A DNA stretch of 10,235 bases, taken from assembly GCA_001782645.1 (NCBI GenBank), contig MFPH01000006.1, forward strand, positions 1 through 10,235, read 5' to 3'. The translations under genes and the position numbers were made by a program. Source of the DNA: Candidatus Levybacteria bacterium RIFCSPLOWO2_12_FULL_37_14. Lineage in GTDB: Bacteria > Patescibacteriota > Microgenomatia > Levybacterales > UBA12049. The notes under the pieces are model-generated. The model had not been told where the DNA came from and searched no databases. It saw only the letters and a program-made list of their open reading frames with translations. Below, piece by piece: positions 4,792-10,235 of the stretch (positions within the stretch are counted from its first letter, which is position 1; the number at the start of each line of letters is the position of its first letter).

Positions 4792-5652
4792 ATGAAGGCA
4801 ATCAACATCAAAAACGCGCACCAAGAGTTCAAGAAATACCTGAGCGAAAACAAGCGCTCTTTATCTACAATTGTAGCATATAGTAAAGATATTGAGCAGC
4901 TAGTTAGCTTCTTAAAAGAGCTTTCCAAGGAACATTTTCACGACGTAACCAAGGATGATCTTGAATCCTTTTTGGCTAAGATGACCAAAAACGGATATGC
5001 TCCGAAGTCAATTTCAAGAAAACTCAACTCAACCAGAACTTTCTATAGATTCCTTAAAATCAATGAGTATATTACTGATGATCCTTCCCTATTAGTAGCG
5101 CATCCAAGATATCAATTAGCAGCTCCTAGAATTTTGACTCCCACAGAATATCGAGCCCTAAGAGACGCTGCGGGAAATGATCATCGCATGTTTGCTGTTA
5201 TCGAACTCTTGCTTCAAACCGGAATCCGAATCGGAGAATTAGCAGCTCTTAAAATCTCCGACATTCAGAAAGGACAACTGCATATTGCCCCTTACGAAAA
5301 ACACGTAGAGAGAGTTGTGCCTCTTAATTCCAGAGCTCAAGAAGCGTTAAATCGGTACATAAAAATTAGACCCAAAGCAAATTCGGAACACTTGTTTATT
5401 ACGAAATCAGGCAAACCATTCTTAATCAGAAATATCCGAACTGCAGTTGAAAGATATTTCCGTTTAGCTGAAGTAAAAAATGCCAAAGTAAATGATTTGC
5501 GCCATACTTTTGTATCCCATCATTTAAAGCATGGCGTTTCTTTAATTTTAATTTCCAAAGTCTTGGGACACAAAAGAATTTCTACAACTGAAAGATATCT
5601 GGAATATGTGCCGGACCGCACCAAAGAAAACAACCTTCTCACCGAATTGTAG
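4792..5652 (+). CDS. Tyrosine recombinase, XerC/XerD-like
   Basis: Site-specific recombinase, 286 residues, close to E. coli XerD in length. The N-terminal SAM-like core-binding domain is about 5-95 and the catalytic domain about 110-280. Catalytic residues by motif: Arg146 (TGIRIGEL), Lys170, Arg237 (NDLRHTF), His260 (VLGHKRIS) and the nucleophile Tyr269 (STTERYLEY). Spacings between these match XerD (24, 23 and 9 residues). One change: the first His of the HDLRH motif is Asn234 here. There is no partner recombinase in the window. It could be the chromosomal dimer-resolution enzyme or the integrase of a small element. The following gene starts 5 nt after the stop. A diverged copy of its last 13 codons lies at 7081-7119. 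No Shine-Dalgarno is seen. Confidence 0.9.
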   Translation: MKAINIKNAHQEFKKYLSENKRSLSTIVAYSKDIEQLVSFLKELSKEHFHDVTKDDLESFLAKMTKNGYAPKSISRKLNSTRTFYRFLKINEYITDDPSLLVAHPRYQLAAPRILTPTEYRALRDAAGNDHRMFAVIELLLQTGIRIGELAALKISDIQKGQLHIAPYEKHVERVVPLNSRAQEALNRYIKIRPKANSEHLFITKSGKPFLIRNIRTAVERYFRLAEVKNAKVNDLRHTFVSHHLKHGVSLILISKVLGHKRISTTERYLEYVPDRTKENNLLTEL

Positions 5653-5657
5653 AAATT

Positions 5658-6290
5658 ATGCACGATAGATTTCATCCTTTAGGGAAATATACCCCAGAAG
5701 AAGTTTCAAGCCGTTTCAGATACTTCAATACGACTGAAAAAATTCTCTCTTTATGGCAAGAGCCTACAAAGCATGAATTAACCTTGTTGTTTGACAATCC
5801 ATTCGAAATTGCAGTAATTCGATCCAAAAATAGCGGAGAATGGAAGGCTTTAGGAGGAAGATGGGGTGAGATAGATGATGTACAGAGTGTTGATTGTAAT
5901 ATTATTGCCCATACGCATCAATCTGAAAATGATCCCAATAACTACAGTTTACCAAGTTTAAATGACGTTTTTTTTGCCACCCGTTTTGATGGAAAATGCT
6001 TTATAGTTGACATGCGTGGCATATTTTTTTTTACAGGAATAAAGAAACATCCTGAAACCAACAAACCTTGGCGGCCAAAAAAAATTAACGACTTGCTATT
6101 GCTCCATGAAGCATTTATATGGACAAGCTTATCTTCGCAAGAATCTTCTGATTTTAATGAAAGTAGAGAAGAAAAATTGTTAAAAATAGAAAGAGAATTT
6201 TTGAAAAAAATTGGTGTTATAGTTATTTCTAAGGGGTGGGAAGAATTACCAAATCAAAATCCGCTCAGTAGCTTCGCTAAGGAAGTTTGA
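5658..6290 (+). CDS. Unknown 210-residue protein with possible JAMM-like metal motif
   Basis: Not recognised with confidence. It is soluble, with no signal peptide. The centre has IIAHTHQSENDPNNYSLPSLND (82-103), which looks like the JAMM/MPN pattern H-x-H...S-x-x-D (His85, His87, Ser100, Asp103). The gap between second His and Ser is longer than usual and the upstream Glu is uncertain. FFATRFDGKCFIVDMRGIFFF (105-125) may be paired beta strands, and 168-187 looks helical. It begins 5 nt after the recombinase stop and is probably cotranscribed with it. The last residues SSFAKEV and the TGA stop (6288-6290) lie inside a GC-rich palindrome (6260-6296), so the native C-terminus may have been replaced. 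A metalloprotease or deubiquitinase-like fold is a guess from one motif. Confidence 0.65.
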   Translation: MHDRFHPLGKYTPEEVSSRFRYFNTTEKILSLWQEPTKHELTLLFDNPFEIAVIRSKNSGEWKALGGRWGEIDDVQSVDCNIIAHTHQSENDPNNYSLPSLNDVFFATRFDGKCFIVDMRGIFFFTGIKKHPETNKPWRPKKINDLLLLHEAFIWTSLSSQESSDFNESREEKLLKIEREFLKKIGVIVISKGWEELPNQNPLSSFAKEV

Positions 6291-6296
6291 GGCGGA
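6260..6296. repeat. GC-rich palindromic element at the 3' end of the 210-residue gene
   Basis: Outer arms TCCGCTCA (6260-6267) and TGAGGCGGA (6288-6296) pair with one bulge. Inner arms GCTTC/GAAGT surround GCTAAG. The core CTTCGCTAAGG resembles CTTCGCCAAGG of the element in murL, and both read S-F-A-K in the host gene. It supplies the final codons and stop of the gene. It could also act as a transcription-end hairpin, though no T-run follows. Confidence 0.6.
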
Positions 6297-6311
6297 CGAA
6301 GTTTAATTACT

Positions 6312-6343
6312 GTACATAATACTTGACATTTTAGCGTACATAA
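6312..6343 (+). promoter_or_regulatory. Direct repeat GTACATAA, candidate antitoxin operator
   Basis: GTACATAA at 6312-6319 and 6336-6343, 24 bp start to start. One copy lies just upstream of the -35 box and the other inside the promoter spacer. Phd-family antitoxins usually bind such repeats to repress their own operon. Binding here is inferred. Confidence 0.5.
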
Positions 6344-6351
6344 GATATAAT
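6323..6351 (+). promoter_or_regulatory. Perfect-consensus sigma70 promoter of the toxin-antitoxin pair (leaderless)
   Basis: TTGACA (6323-6328), exactly 17 bp, TATAAT (6346-6351), then six bases to the ATG at 6358. The geometry is identical to that of the helix-turn-helix gene promoter, so the antitoxin message should start at or next to its start codon. Confidence 0.88.
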
Positions 6352-6357
6352 GACCAT

Positions 6358-6630
6358 ATGTTAACTTATCCATTCAATATTATCCCCATAACAAAAGCTA
6401 GAAGCGAACTTGGCAATTTGGCAGACCAAGCTACTAAAGACAACTATATTATTTTAACCAAAGACGGAAGTCCAAAAGTCGCCCTTGTTGACATTCAATA
6501 TTTAACAAGTTTGGAAAATCAGGTAAAAAAAACATATAGAAAAACCTTTATTGATCCAAAACTCCTAAGATATACTAGGGAATTCAGCGACGAGGAAATT
6601 AAGGAATGGGAAAAAGAAGATATCCCCTAG
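6358..6630 (+). CDS. Phd/YefM-type antitoxin
   Basis: 90-residue DNA-binding antitoxin that should neutralise the PIN nuclease encoded next to it. The N-terminal Phd fold is visible as PITKARSELGNLADQATKDNYIILTKDGSPKVALVDIQYL (10-49): the ITKAR..L..L helix and the strand pair around ILTKDGSPKVALV are typical. The C-terminal acidic tail (REFSDEEIKEWEKED, 74-88) is the usual toxin-wrapping region. It is leaderless from its own promoter and probably autorepressed through the GTACATAA repeats. The toxin follows after 19 nt. Confidence 0.88.
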   Translation: MLTYPFNIIPITKARSELGNLADQATKDNYIILTKDGSPKVALVDIQYLTSLENQVKKTYRKTFIDPKLLRYTREFSDEEIKEWEKEDIP

Positions 6631-6645
6631 AACGTAGAACGTTCT
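6629..6645 (+). repeat. Tandem AGAACGT with palindrome AGAACGTTCT between antitoxin and toxin
   Basis: AGAACGT is repeated at 6629-6635 and 6636-6642. The second copy extends into the perfect palindrome AGAACGTTCT (6636-6645), ending 4 nt before the toxin ATG. It occupies the place of a ribosome binding site and could fold or bind a protein to limit toxin translation. Confidence 0.45.
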
Positions 6646-6649
6646 GAAA

Positions 6650-7069
6650 ATGAAGACTGTTTTTGTGGATTCAAGTGTTATTTTTTCTGCCGTTAATTCC
6701 CCTACAGGAGGTTCTTCTAAAATTTTTACCTTGAAAAATATAAAATTATTAACCTCAAAAGTTTTTTTAACAGAAACAGAAAGAAATGTAAGAAATAAGC
6801 TTAATGATTATCATCTGGAAAGATTTTTTATGCTGGTTGACAAATTGAAGATTCTCAAACAATTACCAAATAATAAATTTATTAAAAAAGCAAAAAAAGT
6901 AATAGTAGAAAAAGATAGCATTATCTTGGCAGAAAGTTATAAATCAAAAGCAGATTTTTTAGTAACGCTTGACCGAAAACATTTTTTAACCGATCCTGTA
7001 GCTAAATTCCTAAAGCCCCAAAAAGCACTAACCCCAAAAATTCTTATTGAAATAGCTGAAAAAAAATAA
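6650..7069 (+). CDS. PIN-domain toxin (VapC-like ribonuclease)
   Basis: 139-residue Mg-dependent RNase of the PIN family, paired with the antitoxin just upstream. Acidic active-site residues fit the family: Asp7 in VFVDSSV, Glu42 or Glu44 in TETERN, Asp89 in VEKDSIILAES, and Asp108 in FLVTLDRKHF, with Asp102 (KADFLV) as further support. Length is normal. The coding sequence is even more AT-rich than its neighbours, as is common for mobile toxin-antitoxin pairs. It starts 19 nt after the antitoxin stop with no Shine-Dalgarno, so it relies on the antitoxin promoter and perhaps on translational coupling. The RNA target cannot be inferred. Confidence 0.86.
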   Translation: MKTVFVDSSVIFSAVNSPTGGSSKIFTLKNIKLLTSKVFLTETERNVRNKLNDYHLERFFMLVDKLKILKQLPNNKFIKKAKKVIVEKDSIILAESYKSKADFLVTLDRKHFLTDPVAKFLKPQKALTPKILIEIAEKK

Positions 7070-7080
7070 ATGATTTGAAA

Positions 7081-7119
7081 GACCGCGCCAAAGAAAATGG
7101 TATTCTCACCGAACTCTAA
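7081..7119 (+). pseudogene. Diverged duplicate of the recombinase 3' end
   Basis: By eye, 30 of 39 bases match the recombinase end at 5614-5652. The reading DRAKENGILTEL* parallels DRTKENNLLTEL*. Similarity stops immediately upstream and no open frame leads into it. It is a remnant: either the original end of the recombinase gene displaced by an insertion of 5653-7080, or the end of a second, lost recombinase. Confidence 0.75.
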
Positions 7120-7143
7120 GATTAAGATAAATCCCAATCTTCT

Positions 7144-7171
7144 TTGATCCACTCTCAAGCTATGATATACT
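7144..7171 (+). promoter_or_regulatory. Promoter of tRNA-Ile
   Basis: TTGATC (7144-7149), 16-bp spacer, TATACT (7166-7171). Expected start is about 7178, roughly 9 nt before the tRNA 5' end. Confidence 0.6.
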
Positions 7172-7186
7172 TTAATCTGAATTTAC

Positions 7187-7258
7187 GGGCTCGTAGTTCA
7201 TCGGCAGAACGTGATCCTTATAAGATCAATGCAGAAGGTCCGACTCCTTCCGAGCCCA
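7187..7258 (+). tRNA. tRNA-Ile with anticodon TAT
   Basis: 72-nt cloverleaf without encoded CCA. Acceptor GGGCTCG/CGAGCCC and discriminator A, TA at 8-9, D arm GTTC-ATCGGCA-GAAC with GG, anticodon stem TGATC/GATCA (perfect) around loop CTTATAA, so the anticodon at 7219-7221 is TAT. T arm GAAGG-TCCGACT-CCTTC has C at position 55 where T is usual. Most bacteria read AUA with lysidine-modified CAU, so a UAU isoleucine tRNA is uncommon. ATA codons are used in this window (for example in the PIN toxin). The 3' end is 5 nt from the stop of the convergent ATPase gene. Confidence 0.92.
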
Positions 7259-7263
7259 CTACA

Positions 7264-9627
7264 TTATAATCTGGCTCTTTGGGCGATTACGGCTTCTATT
7301 GCGGCTGCGTCTTTTCCGTATTTAAGTCGGCTTAATTCCCTAACTAATTCTGCTACTCTTGGATTAGCTAAGGCTTTTTCTTTATTCAAATCCTTGGTCA
7401 AATCCATAGAAAACGGCGTCACCGGCTCTCCTCCAACGATTGTTTTGACATAAGTATTGTACCTTTCCACATTGATTAAATCCGCTTCGGCAAAAACCGG
7501 CTGAAATTCATGCTGTAAATAATTTGCGTCGGTTACCCCAACCCTAAAGGAGATTAGGGATCCAACATTTCCAAAGATTGCGTTTTTAACCTCCTCATCC
7601 ATCTGGCCGATAAATTGATTGGCAACAATTAAATTTAGCTTGTATTTCCGTGCTTCCGAGAGAATCTGGGCAAAATCAGGAGTGGCGAAATTCTGGAACT
7701 CATCAACATACAAGAAGAAGTCTTTCCTTAAATCTTTAGCCATATCCTGCCTGCTCATTGCCGCAACAAGAATTTTTGGGACAAGAACAAGACCTAGGAA
7801 TTGTGAGTTTTCTTCGCCGATTTTTCCTTTGGCTAAATTTATTAGTAGAATTTTTCCTTCATCCATAACTTTTCTGAAATTAAATGAGCTGTCTGACTGT
7901 CCGATAATATTCCTAATCATTTTATTAGTAACAAATCTGCCAAATTTAGAAACTATATAATCCAAAACTTCAGACTTATGAAAATCAGATGTTTGGGCAA
8001 TCTGATCTGTCCAGTAACGCCTGATAATCGGATCCATAACTTTGGGTAAAAGTTCCTGTACGTAATTAGCATCAGTCAAAACACGAACCACCTCGACAAA
8101 AGTAGAACCCTGCTCATACATAACGGTTAGCATTGCATTACGGATCGCATGCTCAAACCGGGGTCCGATAATGCCTGTCTTATTAGGATCAAAAAGCTTG
8201 TACATAAGCCCAATAATCGAGGAGACAACATAATGCTTCTGCTCTTCGGTTTGGGCTTCCAGCATATTCAGTCCCATTGGACGTGTCGTATCTGACGGGT
8301 CAAAAAGAATAACATCTTCTGCCCTTTTTGGCGGAATCATTGGCAAAATATCATCAATTAAATCCCCGTGCGGATCAATAACAGCCAAGCCCTGACCGGA
8401 CCTAATATCCTGCATGATCATGTCCTTGAGAAACTCTGATTTTCCCGTACCGGTTTTGCCAATAATGTACATGTGTCTCCTTCTGTCATCAATGTCCATG
8501 TAAACCGGTTTGGCCAATCCCCGATATGTACTTTTGCCCAAATATAATCCGGAAGTTGGAATGGTTGCGGGCGCAGGAGCCCTTTTGGCATTCATCCAAA
8601 ATATATTTGGAGTCGTTACGGATTTGTTTGGGAAGTGGTATAGAGTTGCCAACTCTTCGCTGGTCAAAATCGAAGAATCTCCCCACATCGGCAAGTATCT
8701 GTAAATGAAATCATTCATAAACATACCCTTAAATCTATGCTTATTTTTTTTAAATGAATTTATGGCTTCAAACTGGCTGTAGATGCTCATGATATTGCCT
8801 AGATGAGCTTCTGCAGATTCTTTAGACGCTGAAGAAACGATAATTCTTATTGTAGTTTTAAATCCTGGCTTACTGATTTTATTCTCAATTCCCTCCAACT
8901 CTTTTGCATCCGAAGAATATTTGGCTGTTTCCGGATTTGACTCTAGTTTTTTGGTTTTGGCAAGATAACTTCTTCCGTGTTTTTTCCAATTGGAGTCGCC
9001 AGGTGTAATCAAAATTTGAATAGCAGCGCCTTCTCCCTCTGTCATTTTGGCGAGAACTGATGTAATCGAAGATAAAGGGTCTGTTGGTAAATCCTTATAT
9101 ACTTTTATTGGCTTGTAATTTTCGGATTTAAGTCTTAAGGACGTAAAAGCAACCTTACCCTCACGTGAAAAGATATTGTACTCATTTCCTATTATCATAC
9201 CTTCTCTTTTTACGCTATCTACGCTTACAATTTTTATTTCCGCGTCCGGATATGCTCCGTTGATCTGTTTTTCAACCAGATCTTGTAATTTTTTTGGAGT
9301 ATGTACATAAAAACGGATGTCTCCCGGCATCCCAACTATTTCAAACGACAAATGCGGAGGAGACTTGAAAATCCCTCCTTTACCGATAGCCGAAAGGGAG
9401 GAAAATAATTGTTCTGCAGTATCTATTTTAATTTCGTTATCTCGTGGAAGAGCTATTTGCAATAATACCGACTCTAGGGAAACTTGTTCTCTGCCTCTAT
9501 TTTTATACCAAATGATTAATAACTTTCCCAAAAAGAACAAAACAATACCTAAAACAATTAGGCCAAAAATAAGCACCGCCAAATTTGTTAAGTATGTTAT
9601 AGCGTTATCAACTGAAAAGTTTTGCAT
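7264..9627 (-). CDS. VirD4/TraD-like membrane ATPase with TraM-recognition-type C-terminus
   Basis: 787-residue hexameric-type P-loop ATPase of the VirD4/TraD/HerA-FtsK group, often annotated in Patescibacteria as a type IV secretion/conjugation protein. One N-terminal membrane segment (about 14-40) is followed by a basic YKNRGRE. A soluble region (50-350) precedes the ATPase domain. Walker A is GKTGTGKS (390-397), then VIDPHGDLIDDIL (417-428). Walker B is FFLYVDEFQNF (637-647), with the coupling-protein-like TPDFAQILSEARKYKLNLIVANQF (649-672). No relaxase or VirB4 is seen nearby. The disordered protein gene ends 5 nt upstream, so both form one operon. It may power DNA or protein transfer, or a conserved envelope function; substrate unknown. 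No Shine-Dalgarno is seen. The stop is 5 nt from the convergent tRNA-Ile. Confidence 0.85.
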   Translation of the reverse strand: MQNFSVDNAITYLTNLAVLIFGLIVLGIVLFFLGKLLIIWYKNRGREQVSLESVLLQIALPRDNEIKIDTAEQLFSSLSAIGKGGIFKSPPHLSFEIVGMPGDIRFYVHTPKKLQDLVEKQINGAYPDAEIKIVSVDSVKREGMIIGNEYNIFSREGKVAFTSLRLKSENYKPIKVYKDLPTDPLSSITSVLAKMTEGEGAAIQILITPGDSNWKKHGRSYLAKTKKLESNPETAKYSSDAKELEGIENKISKPGFKTTIRIIVSSASKESAEAHLGNIMSIYSQFEAINSFKKNKHRFKGMFMNDFIYRYLPMWGDSSILTSEELATLYHFPNKSVTTPNIFWMNAKRAPAPATIPTSGLYLGKSTYRGLAKPVYMDIDDRRRHMYIIGKTGTGKSEFLKDMIMQDIRSGQGLAVIDPHGDLIDDILPMIPPKRAEDVILFDPSDTTRPMGLNMLEAQTEEQKHYVVSSIIGLMYKLFDPNKTGIIGPRFEHAIRNAMLTVMYEQGSTFVEVVRVLTDANYVQELLPKVMDPIIRRYWTDQIAQTSDFHKSEVLDYIVSKFGRFVTNKMIRNIIGQSDSSFNFRKVMDEGKILLINLAKGKIGEENSQFLGLVLVPKILVAAMSRQDMAKDLRKDFFLYVDEFQNFATPDFAQILSEARKYKLNLIVANQFIGQMDEEVKNAIFGNVGSLISFRVGVTDANYLQHEFQPVFAEADLINVERYNTYVKTIVGGEPVTPFSMDLTKDLNKEKALANPRVAELVRELSRLKYGKDAAAIEAVIAQRARL

Positions 9628-9632
9628 TGTTT

Positions 9633-10064
9633 TTATCTAACTTTTAAGCCCCAGGCTATTATTTTTCTTATCAAGCCTGCGAGCCATTTTCCGGAATCGT
9701 CGTCCTGCCCTGTTTTTAACTTATTCTCCACTTCTTTTTCCGACATCGGCATAGTTACTTTGCCTGAAGGAGAAGTTGAGACGGGAGTATACTGGCCCGC
9801 ATGGTCAATGAAATCTTTATGTTCATCCGCAATATTGGGTTCGTCTTTTTTTGCTTCAACTCCCAATTCTGCAAGATCTTGATCAATCTGGGGTTGTGCT
9901 TCCGAAGGTTTAACAAACTCAGAGACAGGTGCGCTGGCAGGTTCAACTTCTTTGTTGACTGACCCAACCGGCACAATAGGTTGAACTACAGTCTGAGACT
10001 GTGTCTGACTTATTGGATTCACCGGAGGTGTATTCTGATTTACAGTTTTAACATTATCATCCAT
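9633..10064 (-). CDS. Disordered 143-residue partner of the ATPase
   Basis: I do not assign a function. Residues 1-95 are low-complexity, rich in P, Q, V, S, T and E, with no hydrophobic core, so probably disordered. The C-terminal part carries a compact conserved-looking segment: SGKVTMPMSEKEVENKLKTGQDDDSGKWLAGLIRKIIAWGLKVR (99-142), with an amphipathic, basic last helix that could touch the membrane or the ATPase. It lies 5 nt upstream of the ATPase gene and is first in the operon. Its start is fixed by the promoter: an extended -10 box six bases before the ATG. A role as adaptor or regulator of the ATPase is inferred from operon position only. Confidence 0.72.
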   Translation of the reverse strand: MDDNVKTVNQNTPPVNPISQTQSQTVVQPIVPVGSVNKEVEPASAPVSEFVKPSEAQPQIDQDLAELGVEAKKDEPNIADEHKDFIDHAGQYTPVSTSPSGKVTMPMSEKEVENKLKTGQDDDSGKWLAGLIRKIIAWGLKVR

Positions 10065-10070
10065 ACATTT

Positions 10071-10079
10071 ATGATATCA
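10071..10079 (-). promoter_or_regulatory. Extended -10 promoter of the ATPase operon (leaderless)
   Basis: Minus strand TGATATCAT: extended -10 TG (10078-10079), one base, TATCAT (10071-10076). Six bases separate it from the ATG at 10064, the same spacing as at 3649 and 6358. No good -35 box is present (only TTATTG at 10094-10099). Confidence 0.55.
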
Positions 10080-10110
10080 CAAAATAAATACTGCAATAAT
10101 ATACCTAAAG

Positions 10111-10137
10111 TTAATCCCCTTGAAGATGTTGGATTAA
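10111..10137 (-). terminator. Inverted repeat TTAATCC/GGATTAA after the LAB_N-like gene
   Basis: 7-bp stem (10111-10117 and 10131-10137) with a 13-nt loop, 8 nt after the stop of the edge gene. Only CTTT follows on the minus strand, so a terminator role is weakly supported. Confidence 0.35.
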
Positions 10138-10144
10138 ACACTCA

Positions 10145-10235
10145 TTAATCTTCTGTTTGTGTTCTTTTGCGAAGGACAATGTTACGGACATAAATGATTA
10201 GGGCGAAAAATTGTCCGAAAATAAATACCGGATCT
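10145..10235 (-). CDS. C-terminal end of a LAB_N-like small membrane protein, cut by window edge
   Basis: The minus strand reads 29 residues and a TAA stop: DPVFIFGQFFALIIYVRNIVLRKRTQTED. The GQ......IYVRN pattern in a hydrophobic stretch resembles the end of LAB_N (lipid-A-disaccharide synthase N-terminal domain) proteins, small integral membrane proteins often found alone in Patescibacteria. The start and remaining membrane segments lie outside the window. It ends 80 nt upstream of the ATPase operon and points the same way. Confidence 0.6.
   Translation of the reverse strand, partial: DPVFIFGQFFALIIYVRNIVLRKRTQTED

Noticed and set aside
4792..7258. Classical integrative element with tRNA-Ile as attachment site
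   Set aside because: No copy of the tRNA-Ile 3' end is seen near the recombinase or elsewhere, and the tRNA 3' end faces the ATPase gene, not the recombinase.
7619..7960. Plus-strand 113-residue open frame inside the ATPase gene
   Set aside because: Opposite to the Walker B region of a clear ATPase; composition is typical of an antisense shadow.
1..10235. CRISPR array or insertion-sequence transposase
   Set aside because: No regularly spaced direct repeats of 20-40 bp and no transposase-like reading frame were found on either strand.

Overview
The window is AT-rich, compactly coded bacterial DNA that most resembles a member of the Candidate Phyla Radiation (Patescibacteria). The support is the gene set and style. 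There is a TraD/VirD4-like ATPase paired with a small disordered protein, and a minimal DivIC/FtsB-like division protein. Genes are tightly packed with almost no Shine-Dalgarno sequences, a tRNA carries a self-splicing intron, and short GC-rich palindromes are embedded in genes. TGA is used as a stop (murL, the 210-residue gene), so this is not one of the lineages that read TGA as glycine. The phylum is an inference.

Layout. Positions 1-2956 (minus strand) read as one unit: tRNA-Met(CAT), murL-like epimerase, murD-like ligase, then the start of tgt (cut by the window edge). murL and murD overlap by ATGA and together suggest the unusual MurD2/MurL route to D-glutamate in peptidoglycan. Upstream on the same strand lies a helix-turn-helix protein with a LAGLIDADG-like C-terminal region (2966-3649), driven by a near-perfect promoter that gives a leaderless message.

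Across a divergent promoter region, on the plus strand, is the most notable feature: an initiator-like tRNA-fMet(CAT) gene split in its anticodon loop by a 182-nt group I intron (exons 3761-3790 and 3973-4011, intron 3791-3972). All core helices P1-P9, the splice-site U.G pair, the terminal G and a P10 pairing can be drawn. The tRNA itself has a shrunken D-loop and a non-canonical T-loop. A 109-residue orphan gene follows and overlaps the 3' end of a convergent DivIC/FtsB-like gene.

Positions 4734-7119 hold a tyrosine recombinase, a 210-residue protein with a possible JAMM-like metal motif, and a Phd-type antitoxin/PIN toxin pair with its own consensus promoter. A diverged second copy of the last 13 codons of the recombinase lies just after the toxin (7081-7119). 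This suggests that the three genes between the copies are an insertion into the recombinase 3' end.

Positions 7187-7258 carry tRNA-Ile with anticodon TAT, rare in bacteria. It is tail to tail with a minus-strand operon: a 143-residue disordered protein (10064-9633) and a 787-residue VirD4/TraD-like membrane ATPase (9627-7264). The right edge contains the C-terminal end of a LAB_N-like (lipid-A-disaccharide synthase N-terminal domain) membrane protein.
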